From NCBI GenBank assembly GCA_028554795.2, contig CM068839.1, forward strand, positions 87,441,540 to 87,505,539: a stretch of 64,000 nucleotides of DNA, written 5' to 3'. This document shows, piece by piece, positions 27,942-42,732 of the stretch (position 1 is the stretch's first letter; every line of letters starts with the position of its first letter). Source of the DNA: Sinohyriopsis cumingii. Lineage: Eukaryota > Mollusca > Bivalvia > Unionida > Unionidae. The notes under the pieces are model-generated. The model was not told where the DNA came from. It saw only the letters and a program-made list of their open reading frames with translations, and made no database searches. A program made the position numbers and the translations under genes.

Positions 27942-29038
27942 CTAATTATCATGCAGGTCAAAGGTCTTGGTGATTTCGATGAACATCATGTAGAGTGGTT
28001 GACCTTGCTCTGTGTTCTTCTCTTGGGGTTGTCGTATGGAAAAGATCATGTCTGTCGTCGACCTGCCTGCTTTAAAGCCGCACTGGGATTCCAGGTGCAC
28101 ACGGTCCGCCAGCAACTGCAGCCTGTTGAGTATAATGCGGGCATACACTTTGCCAACGATGCTCAGAAGCGAGATCCCTCTGTAGTTATTACAGTCACTG
28201 AGGTCGCCATTGTTTTTGTAAACGGTATCTCGCGCATATCTTGGGGGACCGCTCCTTTCCTTCCAGCAGAGACAAAGTAGCTCATGCAGCGGCTGAAGCA
28301 ATGTTGGTTTCCCACGTTCTATAGCTTTGGGCGGGATGCTGTCACTACCTGGTGCTTTGTCGTTTGGGTGGGAGTCGATTGCTTTGCTTTGCTCCTCTAA
28401 GGTGGGCACTTTGTCGAGCTCATCCATGGTGGGCAGTTTTTATGCTGCTAGGGGCCGCATCGGTGACTAGCATATCCTTGAGTATAGCTCTGAGTAGTGT
28501 TCCACCCATCTGGCCATCTGTTGCTCACAGTCAGTGATCTCCTCTCCCCTCAGAGATTTCCGGGGAACGGCCCCTTTCACCGTAGGGCCTAGAGCCTTCT
28601 TGATACCACAGTACATACCTTGGATGTTTCCGGACTCGGCAGTGTGCTGGAGTCCTTCACATAGTTGTTACCAGTACTCGTTCGCGCACTGTCTAGCGAT
28701 TGTGTTGGGTGTTGCTTCGAGCACTTCTGAGATCAGCAAGCGTCCGTCCATTAAGGCATTTTTTTGTAACGTTTGAAGGCTTTTCGTTTGTCTTCGATTA
28801 TTGGTTCCATCCTTGATAGATGTGCGTTGAACCAGTCCTGCCTGGGCCGTTCCTTTTTGCCAAACATGGCCATGGCTGTGCTGTAGATTGCACCCTTCAT
28901 GGCGTTCCACATGGCTGTGGCATCGTGGTCTGGCAGGTCCTGGAGTGTCTGGTCCAGGGCTAGTATGACAATACAAGAGTATATCACAATTCTACTAGTG
29001 CAGCTCTGAGATTGTTTCAGAGACGTACGACCATTCAA
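27942..29038 (-). pseudogene. LINE ORF2 remnant, monomer B of unit 5
   Basis: Has RQPQEKN in place of RQLQEKN and a one-base deletion near 28478 (atatccttgag), both shared only with unit 7. Confidence 0.86.
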
Positions 29039-30343
29039 TCAAAATGCAATTAAACATTTTATAATTTGATTGGTATTGAATGTTCTAGTTCGAGGTTATC
29101 AAAAGCAAATTACATGAAAGAACTGCACAATTCTGCAGGTGCCACATTTTACTTATATAAACACATGTACCATGGAAAAGGAAAAAAATAGCCAAATAGA
29201 TTCATATATTACCAAAACATAATGCAAATAGACTTTTTTATAAATATAAATTATTACAAAAAGTGCACGTGTAAGATTTATAAATTCTTTGATTGATCTT
29301 TTTTATTCTGGCTGTGTCATACAGCAGTTGGATATTTAAAATCAGTTATAATCCTTATTACTGCAGCATATATACTTGTTAATTATTCTGACCAAGCATT
29401 ATGCTATGAGAATTGCATTGCATAAATGGAAATATATTGTACTGCAAACCCACTTCCTCACATCCGACCCTGTTATCTGTTCAATGAATGTATTCTACAA
29501 GTATGCTCAGTGGCATGAATATGTGTTTTCTCTGAAATGTTTCAAACTTAATGCAAAATAATGGTGAAAGACAAACGTTAATTCAAATAAAGCATCACAC
29601 ACATACACACGAATGCAACAAGTGTATACAGACAGGATGTCTTTCTTTGTCATACTATTTACACCGATAAATCAACAATAACTACTTAAAAGTGTTTTAT
29701 TCAATTTTTAAATTCGGAAAAATGTGAGAAATACAATAAAACTCAAGAAATATTTATTTGTTGGTATTCCGCAGCGTGACAAATGGAACGTAACGCTCAG
29801 TGTAATTTCGACAATTTAGAACAAATGTTCATAACCGACAAAAAGATTTCAAAGAAACTATATATGTAATCTTTACTGGTTCGATCTACAAGTAAATAGC
29901 TGCAGGATTCAGCTAATGGTGTACATTTCAAAAGGGAAATGGGATGAAATTGTCTCGAAGTAATTGTAACCAAAGTGTACTAAAAGATTACATAGCTCGC
30001 CTCTTTGAAGTAATTATAAACAATGTAATAAACGAGTATGTATCTCAACAATTTGATGTAATTGTAACCAGAGTACTAAAGCCGAGTAAATATCTCAACT
30101 CGTTGAAGCAACTGTATAACTGTAACAAGAGTAATAAATGAGTATATATCTCAACTCTCTGAAGTAATTGTAACCAAAGTACAATAAATGATTACATAGC
30201 TCATCTCTTAGAGGTAATTGTAACTAGTCTAATAAACTATTACATATCTCAGCTCTTCCAAGCAATTGTAAACAAAATGTAATAAATAACAGCTTAGATG
30301 ACCTCTTCGATGCATTTAATAGTCTTCAGTTTACAATATAAAA

Positions 30344-30932
30344 CTAATTATCATGCAGGTCAAAGGTCTTGGTGATTTCGATGAACATCATGTAGAGTGG
30401 TTGACCTTGCTCTGTGTTCTTCTCTTGGAGTTGTCGTATGGAAAATATCCTGTCTGTCGTCGACCTGCCTGCATTAAAGCCGCACTGGGATTCCAGGTGC
30501 ACACTGTCCGCCAGCAACTGCAGCCTGTTGAATATAATGCGGGCATACACGTTGCCAACGATGCTCAGAAGCGAGATCAAGCGAGATCCCTCTGTAATTA
30601 TTACAGTCACTGAGGTCGCCATTGTTTTTGTAAACGGTATCTCGCGCATGTCCTGGGGATCCGCTCCTTCCTCCCAGCAGAGACAAAGTAGCTCATGCAG
30701 TGGCTGAAGCAATGTTTGTTTCCCACGTTCGATAGCTTCGTTCGGGATGATGTCACTACATGGTGCTTTGTCGTTTGGGAGGGAGTCGATTGCTTTGCTG
30801 AGCTCCTCTAAGGTGGGCACTTTGTCGAACTCATCCATGGTGGGCAGTTTTTATGCTGCTAGGGGCCGCATCGGTGACTGACATTTCTTGGGAGTATAGC
30901 TCTAGGTAGTGTTCCACCCATCTGGCCATCTG
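30344..30932 (-). pseudogene. LINE ORF2 remnant, monomer C of unit 5
   Basis: Truncated C type with the FIEI form of motif A, unlike its neighbours in units 4, 6 and 7. This marks a breakpoint of the 12.4-kb duplication. Confidence 0.84.
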
Positions 30933-31736
30933 TCATACTTAATGCAAAATAATGGTGAAAGACAAACGTTAATTCAAATAAAGCATCGCACACATACACA
31001 CGAATGCAACAAGTGTATACAGACATGATGTCTTCCGTCGTCATACTATATACACCGGCTAATCAACAATAACTACTTAAAAGTGTTTAATTCAATTTTT
31101 AAATTCACAAAAAATGTGAGAAATACAATAAAACTCAAGAAATCTTTATTTGTTGGTATTCCGCAGCGTAACAAATGGAACGTAACGCCCAGTGTAATTT
31201 CGACAATTTAGAACAAATCTTCATATGCGACAAAAAGATTTCAAAGAAACTATATATGTAATCTTTACTGGTTCGATCTACAACTAAATAACTCCAGGAT
31301 TCAGTTTATGGTGTACATTTCAAAAGGGAAATGGGATGAAATTATCTCGAAGTAATTGTAAGCAAAGTGTACTAAAAGATTACATAGCTCGCCTCTTTGA
31401 AGTAATTATAAACAATGTGATAAACGAGTATGTATCTCAACTATTTGATGTAATTGAAACGAGAGTATTAAAGCCGAGTAAATATCTCAACTCGTTGAAG
31501 TAACTGTATAACTGTAAAAAGAGTAATAAATAAGTATATATCTCAATTCTCTGAAGTAATTGTAACCAAAATACAATAAATGATTACATAGCTCATCTCT
31601 TCAAGGTAATTGTATCTAGTCTAATAAACTATTACATATCTCAGCTCTTCCAAGCAATTGTTAACAAAATGTAATAAATAACAGCTTAGATGACCTCTTC
31701 GATGCATTTAATAGTCTTCAGTTTACATAATAAAAA

Positions 31737-32809
31737 CTAATTATCATGCAGGTCAATGGTCTTGGTGAGTTCAATGAACATCATGTAGAGTGGTTGACCT
31801 TGCTCTGTGTTCTTCTCTTGGAGTTGTCGTATGGAAAAGATCATGTCTGTCGTCGACCTGCCTGCTTTAAAGCCGCACTGGGATTCCAGGTGCACACGGT
31901 CCACCAGCAACTGCAGCCTGTTGAGTATAATGCGGGAATACACTTTGCCAACGATGCTCCGAAGCGAGATCCCTCTGTAATTATTACAGTTACTGAGGTC
32001 GCCATTGTTTTTGTAAACGGTATCTCGCGCATATCTTGGAGGACCGCTCCTTTCCTCCCAGCAGAGACAAAGTAGCTCATGCAGCAGCTGAAGCAATGTT
32101 GGTTTCCCACGTTCGATAGCTTTGGGCGGGATGCTGTCACTACATGGTGCTTTGTGGTTTGGGACGGAGTCGATTGCTTTGTTGAGCTCCTCTAAGGAGG
32201 TCACTTTGTCGAGCTCCTCTATGGTGGGCAGTTTTTATGCTGTTAGGGCTGCATCGGTGACTGACATTTCTTGGGAGCATAGCTCTGAGTAGTGTTCCAC
32301 CCATCTGGCCATCTGTTGCTCGCAGTCAGTGATCTCCTCTCCCGTCAGAGATTTCTGGCGGACGATCCCTTTCACCATAGGGTCTAGAGCCTTCTTGATA
32401 TCACAGTACATGCCTTGGATGTTTCCGGATTCGGCACTGCGCTGGAGTCCTTCACATAGTTGTTACCAGTACTCGTTCGCGCACTGTCTAGCGATGTGTT
32501 GGGTGTTGCCTCGAGCGCTTCTGAGATCAGCAAGCATCCGTTTATTAGGGCATTTTTTGTAAGCTTTGAAGGCTTTTCATTTGTCTTCGATTATTGGTTC
32601 TATCCTTGATAGATGTGCGCTGAACTAGTGCCAAACGTGGCCATGGCTGTGCTGTAGATGACACCCTTCATGGCGCTCCACATGACTGTGGCATCGTGAT
32701 CTGGCAGGTCTTGGAGTGCCTGGTCCAGGGCTAGTATGAGAATACAAGAGTATATCACAATTATGCTCATGCAGCTCTGAGATTTTTTCAGAGACGTACG
32801 AAAATTCAA
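31737..32809 (-). pseudogene. LINE ORF2 remnant, monomer A of unit 6
   Basis: Partner of the unit 4 copy (Met-Thr-Ser-Leu variant). Confidence 0.85.
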
Positions 32810-34136
32810 TCAAAATCCAATTAAACATTTTATAATTTCATTTGTATTAAATGTTCTAATTCGAGGTTATTAAAAGCTTATTACATGAATAAACTGCACA
32901 ATTTTGCAGGTGCCACATTTTACTTAAATAAAAACAGACACCATGAAAAAGGAAAAATCAGCCAGATATATTCATATATTACCAAAACATAATGCAAATA
33001 GACTTTTTTTTATATAAATTATTACAAAAAGTGCACATGTAAGATTTATAAATTCTTTGGTTGATCTTTTTTATTCTGGCTGTGTCATACAGGAAATGTT
33101 TTTTAAACTAAACAGGCATTGGATATTGAAAATCAATTATAATCCTTATTATTGCAGCATATATACTTGTCAATTATTCTGGCCAAGCATTATGCTATAA
33201 GAATTGCATTGCATAAATGGAAATATATTGTACTGCAAACCCACTTCCTCACATCCGACCCTGTTATCTGTTCAATGAATGTATTCTACAAGTATCCTCA
33301 ATGGCATGAATATCGGTTTTCTTTGAAATGTTTCAAACTTAATGCAAAATAACGGTGAAAGACAAACGTTAATTCAAATAAAGCATCACACACATACACA
33401 CGAATGCAACAAGTGTATACAGACATGATGTCTTCCTTCGTCATACTATATACACCGGCTGATCAACAATAACTACTTAAAAGTGTTTTATTCAATTGTT
33501 AAATATGTAAAACATTTGAGAAATACAATAAAACCCAAGAAATTTGTATTTGTTGGTATTCCACAGCGTGACAAATGGAACGTAATTCCCAGTGTAATTT
33601 CGACAATTTAGAACAAATCTTCATAACCAACAAAAAGATTTCAAAGAAACTATATATGTAATCTTTACTGGTTCGATCTACAAGTAAATAGCTGCAGGAT
33701 TCAGTTAATGGTGTACATTTCAAAAGGGAAATGGGATGAAAATGTCTCGAAGTAATTGTAACCAAAGTGTACTAAAAGATCACATAGCTCGCCTCTTTGA
33801 AGTAATTATAAACAATGTAATAAACAAGTACGTATCTCAACTATTTGATGTCATTGAAACCAGAGTACTAAAGCCGAGTAAATATCTCAACTCGGTGAAG
33901 TAACTGTATAACTGTAACAAGAGTAATAAATGAGTATATACTTCAACTCTCTGAAGTAATTGTAACCAAAGTACAATAAATGATTACATAGCTCATCTCT
34001 TCAAGGTAATGGTAACTAGTCTAATAAACTATTACATATCTCAGCTCTTCCAAGCAATTGTAAACAAAATGTAATAAATAACAGCTTAGATCACCTCTAC
34101 GATGCATTTAATAGTCTTCAATTTACATAATAAAAA

Positions 34137-35234
34137 CTAATTATCATGCAGGTCAAAGGTCTTGGTGATTTCGATGAACATCATGTAGAGTGGTTGACCT
34201 TTCTCTGTGTTCTTCTCTTGGAGTTGTCGTATGGAAAAGATCATGTCTGTCGTCGACCTGCCTGCTTTAAAGCCGCACTGGGATTCCAGGTGCACACGGT
34301 CCGCCAGCAACTGCAGCCTGTTGAGTATAATGCGGGCATACACTTTGCCAACGATGCTCAGAAGCGAGATCCCTCTGTAGTTATTACAGTCACTGAGGTC
34401 GCCATTGTTTTTGTAAACGGTATCTCGCGCATATCTTGGGGGACCGCTCCTTTCCTTCCAGCAGAGACAAAGTAGCTCATGCAGTGGCTGAAGCAATGTT
34501 GGTTTCCCACGTTCTATAGCTTTGGGCGGGATGCTGTCACTACCTGGTGCTTTGTCGTTTGGGTGGGAGTCGATTGCTTTGCTTTGCTCCTCTAAGGTGG
34601 GCACTTTGTCGAGCTCATCCATGGTGGGCAGTTTTTATGCTGCTAGGGGCCGCATCGGTGACTAGCATATCCTGGGAGTATAGCTCTGAGTAGTGTTCCA
34701 CCCATCTGGCCATCTGTTGCTCACAGTCAGTGATCTCCTCTCCCCTCAGAGATTTCCGGGGAACGGCCCCTTTCACCGTAGGGCCTAGAGCCTTCTTGAT
34801 ACCACAGTACATACCTTGGATGTTTCCGGACTCGGCAGTGTGCTGGAGTCCTTCACATAGTTGTTACCAGTACTCGTTCGCGCACTGTCTAGCGATTGTG
34901 TTGGGTGTTGCTTCGAGCACTTCTGAGATCAGCAAGCGTCCGTCCATTAAGGCATTTTTTTGTAACGTTTGAAGGCTTTTCGTTTGTCTTCGATTATTGG
35001 TTCCATCCTTGATAGATGTGCGTTGAACCAGTCCTGCCTGGGCCCTTCCTTTTTGCCAAACATGGCCATGGCTGTGCTGTAGATTGCACCCTTCATGGCG
35101 TTCCACATGGCTGTGGCATCGTGGTCTGGCAGGTCCTGGAGTGTCTGGTCCAGGGCTAGTATGACAATACAAGAGTATATCACAATTCTACTAGTGCAGC
35201 TCTGAGATTGTTTCAGAGACGTACGACCATTCAA
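34137..35234 (-). pseudogene. LINE ORF2 remnant, monomer B of unit 6
   Basis: Partner of the unit 4 copy (LEEQS plus EKGQP). Confidence 0.86.
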
Positions 35235-36538
35235 TCAAAATGCAATTAAACATTTTATAATTTGATTGGTATTGAATGTTCTAGTTCGAGGTTATCAAAA
35301 GCAAATTACATGAAAGAACTGCACAATTCTGCAGGTGCCACATTTTACTTATATAAACACATGTACCATGGAAAAGGAAAAAAATAGCCAAATAGATTCA
35401 TATATTACCAAAACATAATGCAAATAGACTTTTTTTAAATATAAATTATTACAAAAAGTGCACGTGTAAGATTTATAAATTCTTTGATTGATCTTTTTTA
35501 TTCTGGCTGTGTCATACAGCAGTTGGATATTTAAAATCAGTTATAATCCTTATTACTGCAGCATATATACTTGTTAATTATTCTGACCAAGCATTATGCT
35601 ATGAGAATTGCATTGCATAAATGGAAATATATTGTACTGCAAACCCACTTCCTCACATCCGACCCTGTTATCTGTTCAATGAATGTATTCTACAAGTATG
35701 CTCAGTGGCATGAATATGTGTTTTCTCTGAAATGTTTCAAACTTAATGCAAAATAATGGTGAAAGACAAACGTTAATTCAAATAAAGCATCACACACATA
35801 CACACGAATGCAACAAGTGTATACAGACAGGATGTCTTTCTTTGTCATACTATTTACACCGATAAATCAACAATAACTACTTAAAAGTGTTTTATTCAAT
35901 TTTTAAATTCGGAAAAATGTGAGAAATACAATAAAACTCAAGAAATATTTATTTGTTGGTATTCCGCAGCGTGACAAATGGAACGTAACGCTCAGTGTAA
36001 TTTCGACAATTTAGAACAAATGTTCATAACCGACAAAAAGATTTCAAAGAAACTATATATGTAATCTTTACTGGTTCGATCTACAAGTAAATAGCTGCAG
36101 GATTCAGCTAATGGTGTACATTTCAAAAGGGAAATGGGATGAAATTGTCTCGAAGTAATTGTAAATAAAGTGTACTAAAAGATTACATAGCTCGCCTCTT
36201 TGAAGTAATTATAAACAATGTAATAAACGAGTATGTATCTCAACAATTTGATGTAATTGTAACCAGAGTACTAAAGCCGAGTAAATATCTCAACTCGTTG
36301 AAGCAACTGTATAACTGTAACAAGAGTAATAAATGAGTATATATCTCAACTCTCTGAAGTAATTGTAACCAAAGTACAATAAATGATTACATAGCTCATC
36401 TCTTAGAGGTAATTGTAACTAGTCTAATAAACTATTACATATCTCAGCTCTTCCAAGCAATTGTAAACAAAATGTAATAAATAACAGCTTAGATGACCTC
36501 TTCGATGCATTTAATAGTCTTCAGTTTACAATATAAAA

Positions 36539-37127
36539 CTAATTATCATGCAGGTCAAAGGTCTTGGTGAGGTCGATGAACATCATGTAGAGTGGTTGAC
36601 CTTGCTCTGTGTTCTTCTCTTGGAGTTGTCGTATGGAAAATATCCTGTCTGTCGTCGACTTGCCTGCATTAAAGCCGCACTGGGATTCCAGGTGCACACT
36701 GTCCGCCAGCAACTGCAGCCTGTTGAATATAATGCGGGCATACACGTTGCCAACGATGCTCAGAAGCGAGATCAAGCGAGATCCCTCTGTAATTATTACA
36801 GTCACTGAGGTCGCCATTGTTTTTGTAAACGGTATCTCGCGCATGTCCTGGGGATCCGCTCCTTCCTCCCAGCAGAGACAAAGTAGCTCATGCAGTGGCT
36901 GAAGCAATGTTTGTTTCCCACGTTCGATAGCTTCGTTCGGGATGATGTCACTACATGGTGCTTTGTCGTTTGGGAGGGAGTCGATTGCTTTGCTGAGCTC
37001 CTCTAAGGTGGGCACTTTGTCGAACTCATCCATCGTGGGCAGTTTTTATGCTGCTAGGGGCCGCATCGGTGACTGACATTTCTTGGGAGTATAGCTCTAG
37101 GTAGTGTTCCACCCATCTGGCCATCTG
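36539..37127 (-). pseudogene. LINE ORF2 remnant, monomer C of unit 6
   Basis: Partner of the unit 4 copy (GKSTTD, FIDL). Confidence 0.85.
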
Positions 37128-37931
37128 TCATACTTAATGCAAAATAATGGTGAAAGACAAACGTTAATTCAAATAAAGCATCGCACACATACACACGAAT
37201 GCAACAAGTGTATACAGACATGATGTCTTCCGTCGTCATACTATATACACCGGCTAATCAACAATAACTACTTAAAAGTGTTTAATTCAATTTTTAAATT
37301 CACAAAAAATGTGAGAAATACAATAAAACTCAAGAAATCTTTATTTGTTGGTATTCCGCAGCGTAACAAATGGAACGTAACGCCCAGTGTAATTTCGACA
37401 ATTTAGAACAAATCTTCATATGCGACAAAAAGATTTCAAAGAAACTATATATGTAATCTTTACTGGTTCGATCTACAAGTAAATAACTCCAGGATTCAGT
37501 TTATGGTGTACATTTCAAAAGGGAAATGGGATGAAATTATCTCGAAGTAATTGTAAGCAAAGTGTGCTAAAAGATTACATAGCTCGCCTCTTTGAAGTAA
37601 TTATAAACAATGTAATAAACGAGTATGTATCTCAACTATTTGATGTAATTGAAACCAGAGTATTAAAGCCGAGTAAATATCTCAACTCGTTGAAGTAACT
37701 GTATAACTGTAAAAAGAGTAATAAATAAGTATATATCTCAATTCTCTGAAGTAATTGTAACCAAAATACAATAAATGATTACATAGCTCATCTCTTCAAG
37801 GTAATTGTATCTAGTCTAATAAACTATTACATATCTCAGCTCTTCCAAGCAATTGTTAACAAAATGTAATAAATAACAGCTTAGATGACCTCTTCGATGC
37901 ATTTAATAGTCTTCAGTTTACATAATAAAAA

Positions 37932-39004
37932 CTAATTATCATGCAGGTCAATGGTCTTGGTGAGTTCAATGAACATCATGTAGAGTGGTTGACCTTGCTC
38001 TGTGTTCTTCTCTTGGAGTTGTCGTATGGAAAAGATCATGTCTGTCGTCGACCTGCCTGCTTTAAAGCCGCACTGGGATTCCAGGTGCACACGGTCCACC
38101 AGCAACTGCAGCCTGTTGAGTATAATGCGGGAATACACTTTGCCAACGATGCTCCGAAGCGAGATCCCTCTGTAATTATTACAGTTACTGAGGTCGCCAT
38201 TGTTTTTGTAAACGGTATCTCGCGCATATCTTGGAGGACCGCTCCTTTCCTCCCAGCAGAGACAAAGTAGCTCATGCAGCAGCTGAAGCAATGTTGGTTT
38301 CCCACGTTCGATAGCTTTGGGCGGGATGCTGTCACTACATGGTGCTTTGTGGTTTGGGACGGAGTCGATTGCTTTGTTGAGCTCCTCTAAGGTGGTCACT
38401 TTGTCGAGCTCCTCTATGGTGGGCAGTTTTTATGCTGTTAGGGCTGCATCGGTGACTGACATTTCTTGGGAGCATAGCTCTGAGTAGTGTTCCACCCATC
38501 TGGCCATCTGTTGCTCGCAGTCAGTGATCTCCTCTCCCGTCAGAGATTTCTGGCGGACGATCCCTTTCACCATAGGGTCTAGAGCCTTCTTGATATCACA
38601 GTACATGCCTTGGATGTTTCCGGATTCGGCACTGCGCTGGAGTCCTTCACATAGTTGTTACCAGTACTCGTTCGCGCACTGTCTAGCGATGTGTTGGGTG
38701 TTGCTTCGAGCGCTTCTGAGATCAGCAAGCATCCGTTTATTAGGGCATTTTTTGTAAGCTTTGAAGGCTTTTCATTTGTCTTCGATTATTGGTTCTATCC
38801 TTGATAGATGTGCGCTGAACTAGTGCCAAACGTGGCCATGGCTGTGCTGTAGATGACACCCTTCATGGCGCTCCACATGACTGTGGCATCGTGATCTGGC
38901 AGGTCTTGGAGTGCCTGGTCCAGGGCTAGTATGAGAATACAAGAGTATATCACAATTATGCTCATGCAGCTCTGAGATTTTTTCAGAGACGTACGAAAAT
39001 TCAA
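37932..39004 (-). pseudogene. LINE ORF2 remnant, monomer A of unit 7
   Basis: Partner of the unit 5 copy (Met-Thr-Thr-Leu variant). Confidence 0.85.
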
Positions 39005-40330
39005 TCAAAATCCAATTAAACATTTTATAATTTCATTTGTATTAAATGTTCTAATTCGAGGTTATTAAAAGCTTATTACATGAATAAACTGCACAATTTT
39101 GCAGGTGCCACATTTTACTTCAATAAAAACAGACACCATGAAAAAGGAAAAATCAGCCAGATATATTCATATATTACCAAAACATAATGCAAATAGACTT
39201 TTTTTATATAAATTATTACAAAAAGTGCACATGTAAGATTTATAAATTCTTTGGTTGATCTTTTTTATTCTGGCTGTGTCATACAGGAAATGTTTTTTAA
39301 ACTAAACAGGCATTGGATATTGAAAATCAATTATAATCCTTATTATTGCAGCATATATACTTGTCAATTATTCTGGCCAAGCATTATGCTATAAGAATTG
39401 CATTGCATAAATGGAAATATATTGTACTACAAACCCACTTCCTCACATCCGACCCTGTTATCTGTTCAATGAATGTATTCTACAAGTATCCTCAATGGCA
39501 TGAATATCGGTTTTCTTTGAAATGTTTCAAACTTAATGCAAAATAACGGTGAAAGACAAACGTTAATTCAAATAAAGCATCACACACATACACACGAATG
39601 CAACAAGTGCATACAGACATGATGTCTTCCTTCGTCATACTATATACACCGGCTGATCAACAATAACTACTTAAAAGTGTTTTATTCAATTGTTAAATAT
39701 GTAAAACATTTGAGAAATACAATAAAATCCAAGAAATTTGTATTTGTTGGTATTCCACAGCGTGACAAATGGAACGTAATTCCCAGTGTAATTTCGACAA
39801 TTTAGAACAAATCTTCATAACCAACAAAAAGATTTCAAAGAAACTATATATGTAATCTTTACTGGTTCGATCTACAAGTAAATAGCTGCAGGATTCAGTT
39901 AATGGTGTACATTTCAAAAGGGAAATGGGATGAAAATGTCTCGAAGTAATTGTAACCAAAGTGTACTAAAAGATCACATAGCTCGCCTCTTTGAAGTAAT
40001 TATAAACAATGTAATAAACAAGTACGTATCTCAACTATTTGATGTCATTGAAACCAGAGTACTAAAGCCGAGTAAATATCTCAACTCGGTGAAGTAACTG
40101 TATAACTGTAACAAGAGTAATAAATGAGTATATACTTCAACTCTCTGAAGTAATTGTAACCAAAGTACAAGAAATGATTACATAGCTCATCTCTTCAAGG
40201 TAATGGTAACTAGTCTAATAAACTATTACATATCTCATCTCTTCCAAGCAATTGTAAACAAAATGTAATAAATAACAGCTTAGATCACCTCTACGATGCA
40301 TTTAATAGTCTTCAATTTACATAATAAAAA

Positions 40331-41427
40331 CTAATTATCATGCAGGTCAAAGGTCTTGGTGATTTCGATGAACATCATGTAGAGTGGTTGACCTTGCTCT
40401 GTGTTCTTCTCTTGGGGTTGTCGTATGGAAAAGATCATGTCTGTCGTCGACCTGCCTGCTTTAAAGCCGCACTGGGATTCCAGGTGCACACGGTCCGCCA
40501 GCAACTGCAGCCTGTTGAGTATAATGCGGGCATACACTTTGCCAACGATGCTCAGAAGCGAGATCCCTCTGTAGTTATTACAGTCACTGAGGTCGCCATT
40601 GTTTTTGTAAACGGTATCTCGCGCATATCTTGGGGGACCGCTCCTTTCCTTCCAGCAGAGACAAAGTAGCTCATGCAGCGGCTGAAGCAATGTTGGTTTC
40701 CCACGTTCTATAGCTTTGGGCGGGATGCTGTCACTACCTGGTGCTTTGTCGTTTGGGTGGGAGTCGATTGCTTTGCTTTGCTCCTCTAAGGTGGGCACTT
40801 TGTCGAGCTCATCCATGGTGGGCAGTTTTTATGCTGCTAGGGGCCGCATCGGTGACTAGCATATCCTTGAGTATAGCTCTGAGTAGTGTTCCACCCATCT
40901 GGCCATCTGTTGCTCACAGTCAGTGATCTCCTCTCCCCTCAGAGATTTCCGGGGAACGGCCCCTTTCACCGTAGGGCCTAGAGCCTTCTTGATACCACAG
41001 TACATACCTTGGATGTTTCCGGACTCGGCAGTGTGCTGGAGTCCTTCACATAGTTGTTACCAGTACTCGTTCGCGCACTGTCTAGCGATTGTGTTGGGTG
41101 TTGCTTCGAGCACTTCTGAGATCAGCAAGCGTCCGTCCATTAAGGCATTTTTTTGTAACGTTTGAAGGCTTTTCGTTTGTCTTCGATTATTGGTTCCATC
41201 CTTGATAGATGTGCGTTGAACCAGTCCTGCCTGGGCCGTTCCTTTTTGCCAAACATGGCCATGGCTGTGCTGTAGATTGCACCCTTCATGGCGTTCCACA
41301 TGGCTGTGGCATCGTGGTCTGGCAGGTCCTGGAGTGTCTGGTCCAGGGCTAGTATGACAATACAAGAGTATATCACAATTCTACTAGTGCAGCTCTGAGA
41401 TTGTTTCAGAGACGTACGACCATTCAA
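40331..41427 (-). pseudogene. LINE ORF2 remnant, monomer B of unit 7
   Basis: Partner of the unit 5 copy, including the shared one-base deletion (near 40867). Confidence 0.86.
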
Positions 41428-42732
41428 TCAAAATGCAATTAAACATTTTATAATTTGATTGGTATTGAATGTTCTAGTTCGAGGTTATCAAAAGCAAATT
41501 ACATGAAAGAACTGCACAATTCTGCAGGTGCCACATTTTACTTATATAAACACATGTACCATGGAAAAGGAAAAAAATAGCCAAATAGATTCATATATTA
41601 CCAAAACATAATGCAAATAGACTTTTTTATAAATATAAATTATTACAAAAAGTGCACGTGTAAGATTTATAAATTCTTTGATTGATCTTTTTTATTCTGG
41701 CTGTGTCATACAGCAGTTGGATATTTAAAATCAGTTATAATCCTTATTACTGCAGCATATATACTTGTTAATTATTCTGACCAAGCATTATGCTATGAGA
41801 ATTGCATTGCATAAATGGAAATATATTGTACTGCAAACCCACTTCCTCACATCCGACCCTGTTATCTGTTCAATGAATGTATTCTACAAGTATGCTCAGT
41901 GGCATGAATATGTGTTTTCTCTGAAATGTTTCAAACTTAATGCAAAATAATGGTGAAAGACAAACGTTAATTCAAATAAAGCATCACACACATACACACG
42001 AATGCAACAAGTGTATACAGACAGGATGTCTTTCTTTGTCATACTATTTACACCGATAAATCAACAATAACTACTTAAAAGTGTTTTATTCAATTTTTAA
42101 ATTCGGAAAAATGTGAGAAATACGATAAAACTCAAGAAATATTTATTTGTTGGTATTCCGCAGCGTGACAAATGGAACGTAACGCTCAGTGTAATTTCGA
42201 CAATTTAGAACAAATGTTCATAACCGACAAAAAGATTTCAAAGAAACTATATATGTAATCTTTACTGGTTCGATCTACAAGTAAATAGCTGCAGGATTCA
42301 GCTAATGGTGTACATTTCAAAAGGGAAATGGGATGAAATTGTCTCGAAGTAATTGTAACCAAAGTGTACTAAAAGATTACATAGCTCGCCTCTTTGAAAT
42401 AATTATAAACAATGTAATAAACGAGTATGTATCTCAACAATTTGATGTAATTGTAACCAGAGTACTAAAGCCGAGTAAATATCTCAACTCGTTGAAGCAA
42501 CTGTATAACTGTAAGAAGAGTAATAAATGAGTATATATCTCAACTCTCTGAAGTAATTGTAACCAAAGTACAATAAATGATTACATAGCTCATCTCTTAG
42601 AGGTAATTGTAACTAGTCTAATAAACTATTACATATCTCAGCTCTTCCAAGCAATTGTAAACAAAATGTAATAAATAACAGCTTAGATGACCTCTTCGAT
42701 GCATTTAATAGTCTTCAGTTTACATAATAAAA

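Larger units (their letters stand above)
24782..30975. repeat. Higher-order tandem repeat unit 5
   Basis: 6194 bp. Monomers A 24782-27180, B 27181-29584, C 29585-30975. Private variants shared only with unit 7 include acttcaataaaaac near 26727, gtacaagaaatg near 27777 and gacttttttataaat near 29231. Confidence 0.93.
30976..37170. repeat. Higher-order tandem repeat unit 6
   Basis: 6195 bp. Monomers A 30976-33375, B 33376-35779, C 35780-37170. It is the 12,389-bp-offset partner of unit 4. Confidence 0.93.

Noticed and set aside
28352..28537. Plus-strand 61-codon frame unique to units 5 and 7
   Set aside because: Created by a one-base deletion in the LINE remnant shared by those two units; antisense to real homology.
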